Assembly (NCBI RefSeq): GCF_024296665.1
Contig: NZ_CP100762.1
Location: 3,286,001 to 3,350,000 of the forward strand
DNA from: Salinilacihabitans rarus
GTDB lineage: Archaea > Halobacteriota > Halobacteria > Halobacteriales > Natrialbaceae
Direction of reading: 5' to 3'
Length of the DNA: 64,000 nucleotides
Shown here: positions 34,536 to 43,328 of the stretch, piece by piece
How the letters are laid out: each line of letters opens with the position of its first letter
How positions within the stretch are numbered: the first letter of the stretch is position 1
Translations under genes and position numbers: made by a program
Notes under the pieces: model-generated
The model's input: only the letters and a program-made list of their open reading frames with translations
Told to the model about the DNA's origin: nothing
The model's database searches: none

Positions 34536-37500
34536 ATGGCAGGACTGGTCGAGTACGATTACGACTTCTTCGAAGATTATCAGTCCAAAGTTCTCTCCGA
34601 TCTACCAGCTATCGAACAGCTAATTCGCCTTGATGACGAGGTTGCGAACAAGGTCACGATGGCCCGATACGAAGGGCCAGTTGATCCGATCGAATGGAAT
34701 GACCTCGAACAATACTACAGCAGCCTCTTTGCGGATTTCATTACGGAACGTATCCAAGGGGTAGTTGACACTGAGCCTATCGAGACGAACCGGGATCGGT
34801 TTCACACGTTTCGCCGCCATGTCGCCTCACTGAATAAGAATCTACCTGCTCAACGGACAGCACAAACGAGTGTCATCTCAAAGCCCGCAGAAACCGTCTT
34901 GCTCAAGCGATTACGACAGCTGGGATTTGACCCAAGCGCACTCGACATCACTCATATCGGCCGTGGTGGTGGCCTCTATCTCTTGGAACTCTTCGTGACA
35001 GCTGCTCAGCAGCAGGCACTCTCGGATACAGAGTTACTCACCGCATTATTGGAGGAGGCCTCGTCGTTGGGTAGCTTGGGACGGGAGGAAGCGATGGCCC
35101 GCCTTCACAACCCTGTCCTGATGGTTTCTCTCTGGGATAATCAGCAGGCAGGGCTAGACAACTGGCTCACAAACGGACGTCACGGCATTCTCGAGATGGC
35201 GACAGCAACCGGGAAGACTGTCGCTGGAATTGCAGCTATCGCCGAGTGCTGTGGAGTTCTTCCTGACGACCCTAACCACTCTCCACGAACAACAGATGCG
35301 AATATCATGGTAGTGGCGCACTCAAACGCCATTCTGAAGCAGTGGGAGCGAGAGATTCAGGAGAAGCTCGGTCTTCCGATGCCCGCAGGAAAGACGGGTG
35401 ACAAAGCCGACCGACTCTCGTTCAATGGTGGAGAAGTCGAGTTTTACACCGCTCAGTCGCTCCTACCGAGGTACGACCGCGATCTCGAAAATAAATACGA
35501 TCTCGTCATTTACGACGAAGTCCACCACTACTCGAATATCGACGGTTACGGAGCCGCAATCGACAGACCGAACTACGAATCCGCGATGGGTCTTTCTGCC
35601 ACCATCGGCGACGAGGGGGGACTGAAGCGGGAACAGCTTACCGAACTCTTAGGGGACGTCGTGTACACCTACGGGGTCGAAGACGCCCGCCGTGATGGCA
35701 TCATTCCCGACTTCGACTGGACTGTCCATCCAACACCACTCGACCCGTACGAGCGTGAGGAGTGGGAAGAGACCACTGAGTCGATCTCTGATCAATTCAA
35801 ACACATTCGTCGGTCCCCGGAAACCGAGCGAATCCTAAAGCGAATACCTGTTCCATTCACCGAACTCGAAGACTTAGGCGACTTCATTCGTGCCCACGAA
35901 GCCGCCTCGATGGCTCTCGACGACGACCAGATTCCGGACGACTGGTCGAACCTCCAGGCAACGATTCACTCGCGTACGTGGATTCGCCATCGCTCACAGC
36001 CGAAGATCGAGGGAGCCATCGAACTGGCAGAGGAGTATCTCTCGGATCCAGACCAGCCTGTCAAGGTCGTCATCTTCGCGATGGACATCGACACGGCTGA
36101 CCGAATCGCCGACACTCTGAGTGACGTCACAGATAACGTCTACCGGGCACACAGCCAGCTTGAGAGCTCCTCCCGGAAGAACAACGAGCGAGTTCAGCAA
36201 AACATCGACGCGTTCGCAAACTGCGACAACGGTGTGTTGGTGTCACCGAAGATGCTCGACGAAGGTATTGACGTTCCCGACGCTGAGGTCGGGATCAACG
36301 TCGCTGGTACCAAGACGAAACTCCAACTCGTCCAGCGGATGGGACGGGTTCTGCGGAAGCACGGCGACCAGCGACCCCATTTCCACCACTTCATCGCGGT
36401 CCCTGACGAGAACTACATCGCAGGACTCGACTCCAAAGAGTATGTTCAGGAGCTTAACTGGGTTCGTGAACTCGGCGAAACGATCGGGATCCAGCCTGTT
36501 ATCGAGGAAGCAGGAGTGGACGCCGACCTCCTCGAGCGCGCAAAGCAGCGGGGACACGAACTGTGGGCTCGTGACCTTCTTGACGACCTTGAAATCGAAA
36601 CAGTCCAGGGGAACGTTCATCTTGACCAGCTGCTCGAAGAGCTGACCGCCGAGGCAATCGAAATCCTCCTCGACGAACTCTGGCTTGGTGGAGAGCGTGT
36701 TGCACAGGACGACTGGGAGACTGCGATGGACCGGCTTCGGGACGACGAAGCACTCACTGTGGAAGGTCTCCAGCGCGTCTGGTGGCTCTTCCCGCTTTAC
36801 CGGGAACGTCCGGAGGAATTGGAGAAGCTGTTAACCGCATCACTTGAGGCTCTTTCAGAAGAAGACGTTCCCACGACTAGTAAAGGAAGAGACTCTGACA
36901 ACTCAGAAAAGGAGTCGACTAGTGCTGATAGTGGTCCCCCAGAGACGCCCGCTACTAGAAGAGACAGTCAGTCGGGCAGTTTTGAGGACGAAGACCAACC
37001 GCAGGTATCGGGAGAATCCACAACAGCAGAAGGATCAAAATCGTCTGAGGAGAAGCCGACGCCGGCCACGAATACTGCTGAGATCCAGGTACCGGCCCCC
37101 CATAGTGTGGACATCTTCGAAGAGTTCGATGTGCAAAAATCGGCCGTTGAGTTAGACGGGACCCGAATCACTCAGAATGCTCAACAGCCAGTTGACGATG
37201 AACTGCTTTCTAGGACCGGAAGTGGAGGACTGTTCTCTTCCGGATACCTCTACCAGCGCTCGCTTGCGACCTATCTGCATGAGGATGAACAACCACAGTA
37301 TTTGCTCGCATCTGAGGATCGTTCACCTGCCCTCTATATCTCGACCGATCTCGAACGATCGTTACCTAATTTAGACGGGTATCAGGCCATCACGGCGATT
37401 ACACCAACACGTGCGCTCTGTGTCGTTGGGAGTGAACCAGAGAATGTCCCTGTACAGCTCCGCTATGAGAACCTCACGAAAGTCGAGATCGAGCAGAGTG

Positions 37501-39257
37501 GCCAGCTGTTCTGGAAGAAGTCCTCTCTCGTGCTTCGGACAGATGATCAGCGGCTCACCATCCCGGACGAGACCGGAACTGATCTCAAGGCGGTCGCAGA
37601 GTACATTCGCGCAGCGGCCTATCAACAGAAGCACGCTGCTGGGCTCCGACTCTTGGATGCATGTAACTCGGTCCTCGCGACTGGTGAAGTCGATCGGCTC
37701 GGTTCGGTGCTGGAGATGGCTCGAGAGCAGTTGCAGTACGCGATTCACTGGGGGAATTCACACGACCTTGACACAGAGAGCTCACGCCGAGCACTCGAGT
37801 TGGTAGATACTTGTGTCGGGCAGTTCGACGTTAAGCGTGACGTCCTCCGGTTATGGGGTGAGGTTCAACGAATACTGGTCGATGCTCGCCTGACGCCCCT
37901 CGACAACGATGATCGCCTCGAGGAACTGTGTACAACCGCGCAGACGAAACTCGACGAACTGCTTTCGGGCAGTGTTCGGGGGAGCCAGCACCTTCAGACA
38001 GAAGCAACGCGCTTGCAGAATAGTCTCGAGGTGGCACTCTCGAGTGATGAGGATTCGAACACCGATACGGCAGAGGACGAGACGTCAGAACCGCCAGAGG
38101 GCTCGTCTAAGAGTAGTGAACGCAAATCGAAGCGACAACGGTTGCTCGACGAACTTCAGGCGCTTACAGAGGAACTTGGTGCGGTACCGAAGGCGCCCGA
38201 AATGGACGAACAGGGAACGTACTCGACCCATGAGTATTATCAGACATTTGGTTCGTGGGATGACGCGCTCGATGCAGCTGGACTAGACAAGAAAACGGCT
38301 CTCATCGACGAACTAGAACGAGTAGCGAAAGAACTCGGTGAAATCCCCTCGACGACGCAAATCGATGAGCACGGTCGATACAGTTCCGGTATGTACTCGA
38401 ACGAGTTCGGGACCTTCACTGAAGCCCGGGATGTCGCTAACTTCGAATTTCTTGAGGAAGAGCCGTCGAGCAAGGATAAAAGCCAAAGCAAAACGGAACA
38501 AGATGAAAACGAGGCAACCGGAGATCAAGACGCTGAACCGTCACGTGATGCATTAATCGCAGAGATTCAGCGCCTAGACCGATCGACAGAGAAGTTGCTA
38601 CCATACGCTTCTGAAATGGATTCTCGAGGGGGGTTCACTGCGTACGACTGTCAGCGCGAATTCGGTTCGTGGGATGATGCACTCAACGCTGCCGGTATCG
38701 ATAAGCGGGAACGACTGCTTGAGGAGCTTCGACGTGTGCGTGATAAAGTAGAACGAATCCCGAAAACCACAGATATGGATAGTCACGGCCGAGTTTCAGC
38801 GTCCATGTATTCGAATTTCTTCGGTTCTTGGACTGAAGCGACCTCACTCATTGAAGACACTACACCACCGGGTTCTGGAGATGGAGATAAAACCTCAGAA
38901 GAAGACACACTGAGTGAGAATGATGAAGATGTTCTGATCTGGGAAGACATTCCCGGGAACAGTCGACTTCCGGGACCGATTCCGATTCAGATTGTAGAAA
39001 AGCGTACCGCGCGGTCCGACCGCGTTGATGGTCGCTACTTAGTTCGAGACATAACCGGCACAGAGTTCGAACTCAAGGTCTGGGCTAAACACGGAATCAC
39101 GGTCGACTGGGAGCCGGGATGCTGGTACGTGCTCTCTGAGGCACGGGGAACAGTCTGGGAAAGCGATGGGGAAGTCCACCGAATGCTCGACAGCACCCGA
39201 GACTTAGAGACTGTCAAATGTGTGGACCGACCAACCAAACAGGATCTATCGCAGTAG
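34536..39257 (+). CDS. Large SF2 helicase with PH-like domain, HNHR repeats and OB-like end
   Basis: A 1573-residue protein. Residues 1-200 are an unassigned N-terminal region. The helicase follows: Walker A MATATGKTVAG (about 221-231), motif II YDEVH (about 330), GLSATIG (motif III), GVLVSPKMLDEGIDVPDAEV, and QLVQRMGRVLRKHGDQ (motif VI), of the XPB/DEAD-box restriction type. Residues about 770-860 are a low-complexity linker. Then a beta-rich domain resembling a PH-like fold appears. From about 1195 four copies of the homing-endonuclease-associated repeat occur (SWDDALDAAGLDK, TEARDVANFEF, SWDDALNAAGIDK, SWTEATSLIED as repeat ends). The last 90 residues look OB-fold-like. The helicase likely translocates on DNA recognised by the repeats. 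Confidence 0.72.
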   Translation: MAGLVEYDYDFFEDYQSKVLSDLPAIEQLIRLDDEVANKVTMARYEGPVDPIEWNDLEQYYSSLFADFITERIQGVVDTEPIETNRDRFHTFRRHVASLNKNLPAQRTAQTSVISKPAETVLLKRLRQLGFDPSALDITHIGRGGGLYLLELFVTAAQQQALSDTELLTALLEEASSLGSLGREEAMARLHNPVLMVSLWDNQQAGLDNWLTNGRHGILEMATATGKTVAGIAAIAECCGVLPDDPNHSPRTTDANIMVVAHSNAILKQWEREIQEKLGLPMPAGKTGDKADRLSFNGGEVEFYTAQSLLPRYDRDLENKYDLVIYDEVHHYSNIDGYGAAIDRPNYESAMGLSATIGDEGGLKREQLTELLGDVVYTYGVEDARRDGIIPDFDWTVHPTPLDPYEREEWEETTESISDQFKHIRRSPETERILKRIPVPFTELEDLGDFIRAHEAASMALDDDQIPDDWSNLQATIHSRTWIRHRSQPKIEGAIELAEEYLSDPDQPVKVVIFAMDIDTADRIADTLSDVTDNVYRAHSQLESSSRKNNERVQQNIDAFANCDNGVLVSPKMLDEGIDVPDAEVGINVAGTKTKLQLVQRMGRVLRKHGDQRPHFHHFIAVPDENYIAGLDSKEYVQELNWVRELGETIGIQPVIEEAGVDADLLERAKQRGHELWARDLLDDLEIETVQGNVHLDQLLEELTAEAIEILLDELWLGGERVAQDDWETAMDRLRDDEALTVEGLQRVWWLFPLYRERPEELEKLLTASLEALSEEDVPTTSKGRDSDNSEKESTSADSGPPETPATRRDSQSGSFEDEDQPQVSGESTTAEGSKSSEEKPTPATNTAEIQVPAPHSVDIFEEFDVQKSAVELDGTRITQNAQQPVDDELLSRTGSGGLFSSGYLYQRSLATYLHEDEQPQYLLASEDRSPALYISTDLERSLPNLDGYQAITAITPTRALCVVGSEPENVPVQLRYENLTKVEIEQSGQLFWKKSSLVLRTDDQRLTIPDETGTDLKAVAEYIRAAAYQQKHAAGLRLLDACNSVLATGEVDRLGSVLEMAREQLQYAIHWGNSHDLDTESSRRALELVDTCVGQFDVKRDVLRLWGEVQRILVDARLTPLDNDDRLEELCTTAQTKLDELLSGSVRGSQHLQTEATRLQNSLEVALSSDEDSNTDTAEDETSEPPEGSSKSSERKSKRQRLLDELQALTEELGAVPKAPEMDEQGTYSTHEYYQTFGSWDDALDAAGLDKKTALIDELERVAKELGEIPSTTQIDEHGRYSSGMYSNEFGTFTEARDVANFEFLEEEPSSKDKSQSKTEQDENEATGDQDAEPSRDALIAEIQRLDRSTEKLLPYASEMDSRGGFTAYDCQREFGSWDDALNAAGIDKRERLLEELRRVRDKVERIPKTTDMDSHGRVSASMYSNFFGSWTEATSLIEDTTPPGSGDGDKTSEEDTLSENDEDVLIWEDIPGNSRLPGPIPIQIVEKRTARSDRVDGRYLVRDITGTEFELKVWAKHGITVDWEPGCWYVLSEARGTVWESDGEVHRMLDSTRDLETVKCVDRPTKQDLSQ

Positions 39258-39334
39258 AGCCTCCGATCTAACGGAAATCGTGCCCTCAAATAGGGTATGT
39301 GAGATGCTCTCCATCCTGAAGGACGGGGGGAATA

Positions 39335-40378
39335 TTACAACCATGATAGGCCAGTATTGAGTTCTTCGAGGAACGACGACCGTATTTGCACGTTGGATGG
39401 GAACGTAATCTGTTCTCCTTGCCGATCAAGGATAGTCTCGCGAAGAAAAGGGTGGGCAGGATCGAACGAAGGGCTTGTTTGGATGCGATAGTCGCTGTCG
39501 ATGGTAAACAGTGCAGCGTCGAATGCGCGGTGGTGCAGCGAGTTCAGCACGAGGACGTTCTCAGGATGTTCAGCGAGGTCAGGATGTTGACTTCGCGGGA
39601 GGATATGCGCGAGGTCCAAAAGATCCTTCTCTCGAATGCCGGTTATCGTGCATGCATTGCCATACCGATCGAACATTTCATCACGGAAAGCGCCGCTAAC
39701 GACGGTTTCGGACGTTTCGTAGCGTCGAACTCGTCCGCTCTGATCGAGAGTCTCGCCAGTCGGCCACTGGGCGACTTCACCGGTCTCAATCCATTGCGTC
39801 CAGACATCCGGGGCATAGCCGTCATCGTTCATTCGGGCGCGGTCGTGCAACCATGAAACGGGAACAGACTGTGTGTTGAGGATCGAGAAGTGGAAGAGGT
39901 AGTTCGGGATCTGTGTGCCAGTATCGTCCTGGTAGGATCGAACCTCGAAATATTCGGGGATACATAGCCCACAGAACTCGACAACACCAGACTCTGGTTT
40001 CCGAAAGACGAGAACGGGTGGGACATCCTCCCGTCGACCAGACGCTGTTCGGTCGAACGCTGTCTTGATCTTCTGGTTCTTCGGAGACTCATCGTACGGA
40101 TTAGTAGCTTTTGCGTCGCCCCAGTAACTGATGTACCCGGCGTTGACTGCGAGCGTATCTTCCCATGGATCGTCATGCTGAGAGACCCCACTATCATTCG
40201 ATACAAGAATGAGAGCCGCCGGCGTATCAGAGCGATTTGCGCTGAGGTCACGAATGCCGCCAGTGTTCTTAATACCACTATCAAGCGAGCCACGAATCCA
40301 TCGCAAGAACTCATCATCACTGTTCCGATAGCTACCGGTGTCTCGGTATCTTTCGCCAATCCGGAACCTGCGATCCAT
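39335..40378 (-). CDS. HNH restriction-type endonuclease
   Basis: A 347-residue protein convergent with the helicase. The C-terminal part is an HNH nuclease: ACTITGI, then LLDLAHILPRSQHPDLAE and VLVLNSLHHRAFDAALFTI; the AHILP His, the N of NVLVLN and the HHRAFD His are the expected positions (HNH_2 type, as in ScoMcrA-like enzymes). The N-terminal about 200 residues (LILVSNDSGVSQHDDPWEDT, YWGDAKATNPYDESPKNQK) are an unassigned recognition-type domain with the look of modified-base or sequence readers. It may cut DNA with a modification, or act with the helicase next to it. No methyltransferase is nearby, which favours a modification-dependent enzyme. Confidence 0.65.
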   Translation of the reverse strand: MDRRFRIGERYRDTGSYRNSDDEFLRWIRGSLDSGIKNTGGIRDLSANRSDTPAALILVSNDSGVSQHDDPWEDTLAVNAGYISYWGDAKATNPYDESPKNQKIKTAFDRTASGRREDVPPVLVFRKPESGVVEFCGLCIPEYFEVRSYQDDTGTQIPNYLFHFSILNTQSVPVSWLHDRARMNDDGYAPDVWTQWIETGEVAQWPTGETLDQSGRVRRYETSETVVSGAFRDEMFDRYGNACTITGIREKDLLDLAHILPRSQHPDLAEHPENVLVLNSLHHRAFDAALFTIDSDYRIQTSPSFDPAHPFLRETILDRQGEQITFPSNVQIRSSFLEELNTGLSWL

Positions 40379-40477
40379 GATAACTCCCTGTTACATTTCA
40401 CACTTTATAATAGCCACGTGCTGCTGTCTTCCTCCAAAAGAACCGACTCGCAAAGGAGGGCGTCTTGTATTGCTGAA

Positions 40478-41020
40478 TTATCGATATTCCTGCTCCCAAC
40501 AATCTCGACAGAAATATTCATTGACTTCTTCTCGGTCCCCAGTTGTGACAACCTCGTTGACACCGATAACACTCCCGCACTGGGTACACTCAATCGTTTG
40601 ATTCAACTCGTAGTCTTCGGGTACCCACCATGGCACCTCGTCATAGCCCTCACCGAGTGAGAGTATCCAGTAGGGGACTTCAACGTCGGAATCAAGTAGG
40701 GAGTTTCCGAGTTCCCTAAGACCGTCCCGGGTAACCAATAGAGATCCCAACAGATAGCCACTATAGTCTACTCGATACTGTTCCTTGCCTTCATCTGATT
40801 CGTCGATTATTCTGATACCGTCAACACCATCGCGAATCAGACGCGCATGTGTCTGGTTGTAGCTCAGAGTAGCAATAACGTCCACATCGTCACTGCGAAC
40901 CACCGGTTCGTCAGCTGATTCAAGGATGTTCTGATCAGAGATACCGAACATAGTGTATGACTCCAAAGCATCTATCAAGATTGTTCGGTTCGCAGCCCGA
41001 CCCATTTCGTTGCTAATCAC
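40478..41020 (-). CDS. Unknown protein with C-terminal zinc ribbon
   Basis: A 180-residue acidic protein. The C-terminal 40 residues hold two C-x2-C pairs, CTQCGSV and CRDCWEQ, separated by about 20 residues, a zinc ribbon. The N-terminal part is a mixed fold with DVDVIATLSYNQTHARLI and VPYWILSLGEGYDEVPWWVP, a Trp-rich segment. No family is recognised. It is 99 bases from the HNH gene on the same strand, so it may be co-expressed with it, upstream. Confidence 0.5.
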   Translation of the reverse strand: MISNEMGRAANRTILIDALESYTMFGISDQNILESADEPVVRSDDVDVIATLSYNQTHARLIRDGVDGIRIIDESDEGKEQYRVDYSGYLLGSLLVTRDGLRELGNSLLDSDVEVPYWILSLGEGYDEVPWWVPEDYELNQTIECTQCGSVIGVNEVVTTGDREEVNEYFCRDCWEQEYR

Positions 41021-41214
41021 ATTGAAATCTATTCCGTATAATATTCAGCTGCTGTCAACTACATGTGCGTTTCTCGCACACCAATGAGAGTGTTAGTATC
41101 GTTCGAAATAGAGGAGGTCTAGCGCTAGGACGATAGACAGCTAGCAGCCCCTAGTATTGTTAAGAATATAAAATAGCTTATGATTCTATGCAGACAAAAT
41201 CGAAGATACCCGTG

Positions 41215-41640
41215 ATGTCAACTGAGCCAATCCACGGCGACCGTGCAACGTTCCCCAGTCCCAGCCAGACAGCTGCTGCCCCACTTTACAAGACCGGTGG
41301 CGAAATCCTCGAATACTGTCGAGATTGGGGCGAACCGGTTTACGTCAACCCGTCGGGCCAAGGGTTTACGTTTTACACCGGTGATGGCAGAAAAGGCACG
41401 GCCTTCACGGGGCTGCAACCAGGCCGACTCCTAATAGATCCGTCCGTCAAGCGTCGAGGAGACACACCGGCTATCATCCGGGAAGGGTTAGAGGACGGAT
41501 GGTTGACCGAACTCAACGGTGACAGCTGGAAAGGATCGTTCCGGGTACAGGCCCCATTGGGTTCAACATTGACCCCGCCACAGGTGGAGGCAATCCGTAC
41601 CTCACTGAGGATAGTTCAGCGCTCATCAGCTATATTATAG
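41215..41640 (+). CDS. Conserved haloarchaeal hypothetical protein
   Basis: A 141-residue protein from the ATG at 41215. A TATA box (TATAAAAT, 41167-41174) predicts transcription from about 41197, which would exclude the upstream ATG at 41188. The core EILEYCRDWGEPVYVNPSGQ, GFTFYTGDGRKGTAF, and FRVQAPLGSTLTPPQVEAI looks like a compact alpha/beta fold. Function is unknown. It is next to the integrase and lies convergent with it, so it may be part of the mobile element. Confidence 0.5.
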   Translation: MSTEPIHGDRATFPSPSQTAAAPLYKTGGEILEYCRDWGEPVYVNPSGQGFTFYTGDGRKGTAFTGLQPGRLLIDPSVKRRGDTPAIIREGLEDGWLTELNGDSWKGSFRVQAPLGSTLTPPQVEAIRTSLRIVQRSSAIL

Positions 41641-41648
41641 AAAATAGA

Positions 41649-41659
41649 AGTCGTGAGTC
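41649..41659. repeat. 11-bp direct repeat, left copy
   Basis: AGTCGTGAGTC, just after the 3' end of the 41215 gene and 10 bases beyond the integrase stop. The identical 11-mer occurs at 42683-42693 at the integrase start, so the repeats bracket the integrase gene. Confidence 0.5.
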
Positions 41660-41668
41660 AGACTAGGT

Positions 41669-42682
41669 TCAGAGTCGATCCAGATAGTCGCGCCGCTGTT
41701 CCATCTTTTCTTTCTCAGTACGCCGGTCGTAGTGCTGCTCAATGACCGCAGGGCTCACGTTCGCTCGATCACTCACCACGTTGTCTGGGAGATCGCTGTT
41801 GAGCGAGTGTGTGATACTCCCCCGCCGGATGGCGTGGGGATTGACGTTCGCAGGACACCTGAACGCCTCTTGGTCGTTGACAGCTGCCTCACACTCTTCT
41901 GGATCCCGATCTTCAGGACACTCTGCTCCACGGAAACACGGCCGGGTCGCCTGGTAGACGTACTTCCGAAGCGTAGTCTTATTCGCGCGGCCCTCCCTCG
42001 TCGCGACGAGCGGTTCACGGCCGAAATCGTCAGTCACGTTCGGTCGCTTCTCTTCGATCCAGTCGTCGAGCAGCATGCAGATGTCATCCGACAGCGCGAC
42101 CAGGCGCTCGCCGTCTTTCTTGTTCTTGATTGGCGTGTCAGTATCCGGGCGGTGGTGAACCTCGATGTACTGCTCGCCGGGATTGTAGTCGTCGACGTCG
42201 AGAGCGTTGACGCTGCTGACACGCATCATCGTGTGCCACATCAGCGCGACGGTGACGTGTTCACGGGATGCGTAGTCGTACTTGGCGAGGTACGAGAGAA
42301 CCGCTTCGGCTTCCTCGGTCTCCAGCATCTCGTCGCGGGTGTTTTGCTCTGGCGTCATCGACGGCGAACGGACCTTCGTCGAGAGGTCCTGTTCGACGGC
42401 GTCGATCGACTCGGCCCAGCGGATGAACACGCGCAGCGTGTCCATTTGGGTCTTCTCGCTGGCGACGGAGAGGTCACCGTCGTCGCGCCGCCAGAGGCGG
42501 TACTGTTGGATTTTGCGCCCGGTGAGGTCGTTGAGGTTGTCGATGTCCTCCATCTCACACCAGCGCAGGAAGTGCTTGAGGCGGTACCTGTGCGACTGAA
42601 TCGAACTCTCGGCGAGTTCGGCTTCCTTGTCCGTGAGGTACAGCTCGAGTGCTGTCTCCGGATCGATTGGCTCGAGACTCAT
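41669..42682 (-). CDS. Tyrosine recombinase / integrase
   Basis: A 337-residue XerC/D-type recombinase. The N-terminal SAM-like domain (ALELYLTDKEAELAESSIQ ... LKHFLRWCEM) is followed by the catalytic domain with R154 (HTMMRVSSVNA), K in the IKNKKDGE beta-hairpin, H283-x2-R286 (NPHAIRRGSI), H317 and Y318 (IEQHYDRR). All catalytic residues are present. C249, C255, C264 and C276 could form a metal site, as in several haloarchaeal integrases. The ATG at 42680-42682 is chosen because upstream sequence in the same frame belongs to a different, frameshifted gene. It marks the right edge of the accessory island. Confidence 0.85.
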   Translation of the reverse strand: MSLEPIDPETALELYLTDKEAELAESSIQSHRYRLKHFLRWCEMEDIDNLNDLTGRKIQQYRLWRRDDGDLSVASEKTQMDTLRVFIRWAESIDAVEQDLSTKVRSPSMTPEQNTRDEMLETEEAEAVLSYLAKYDYASREHVTVALMWHTMMRVSSVNALDVDDYNPGEQYIEVHHRPDTDTPIKNKKDGERLVALSDDICMLLDDWIEEKRPNVTDDFGREPLVATREGRANKTTLRKYVYQATRPCFRGAECPEDRDPEECEAAVNDQEAFRCPANVNPHAIRRGSITHSLNSDLPDNVVSDRANVSPAVIEQHYDRRTEKEKMEQRRDYLDRL

Positions 42683-42693
42683 AGTCGTGAGTC
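42683..42693. repeat. 11-bp direct repeat, right copy
   Basis: AGTCGTGAGTC, adjacent to the integrase start codon, identical to 41649-41659. Possible recombinase-binding or crossover sequence; no tRNA gene is seen at either site. Confidence 0.45.
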
Positions 42694-42800
42694 GCGAACC
42701 GATAACGGGTCGATCTGAACTCCGGGATTTCCCTCCGTTCGTCAGACTGAACGAGAGGAATCCTGAGGGCGTCTGAGGCCCTGTGAGCCTGCAGCGCCCA

Positions 42801-43294
42801 TCATTCTGCGTGACGTCCAACATCCAGCAGATCCCGGAGGACGAGAGCATCCGGCAGGGCAGGAACGGGCCCGTCACCCGGACGTGACCGCCGGACCGCC
42901 CGTGGCCTATCGTCGTCGGGGAGCGGGTCGAGCGAGCCGTGTGCGTACGAGCGGGGGAACAGGCCGTGTTCCTCGCGGAAGTACTCGACGAGCGGGTCGT
43001 GGCCGTCTTGGCTCCTCTCGGAGTCCACCGCGGCGTAGCCGGCACCCGTCCACTCGTACAGCCAGCCGGTGAACGCGTTCGCGTCGTCGACGTTCGCGTG
43101 GACGAGCAGGACGCGCCCGTCGCAGGCGTTTGATTCGGGTAGACGTCCCGCAGGGCGTCGACCGCCCAGTAGGAGACGTACCGACCGTACATGTAGACGC
43201 GACCGCCCTCGCGCTCGACCGCCGTGTGTTCGAGGGGTTCGTGGTAGCCATCGAAGACGTCGTCGTCCTCGTTGAGGGCGTACGTGCCGTCCAT
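42801..43294 (-). pseudogene. Frameshifted and possibly truncated haloarchaeal gene
   Basis: Reading begins at the ATG at 43294 (MDGTYALNEDDDVFDGYHE ... SYWAVDALRDVYPNQ) and then continues in a different frame from about 43137 (RVLLVHANVDDANAFTGWLY, EYFREEHGLFPRSYAHGSLD). Both halves have high-G+C haloarchaeal codon use, so a single-base change near 43130-43137 broke the frame, or it is a sequencing error. The last part, after DPLPDDD, becomes Arg/Pro-rich and loses protein-like character, so the 3' end may have been replaced when the island inserted. The family is not recognised. Confidence 0.5.
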
Positions 43295-43328
43295 CTCGAT
43301 CGGGGTTCTCCGGTGTCGGTGCTGCCGG

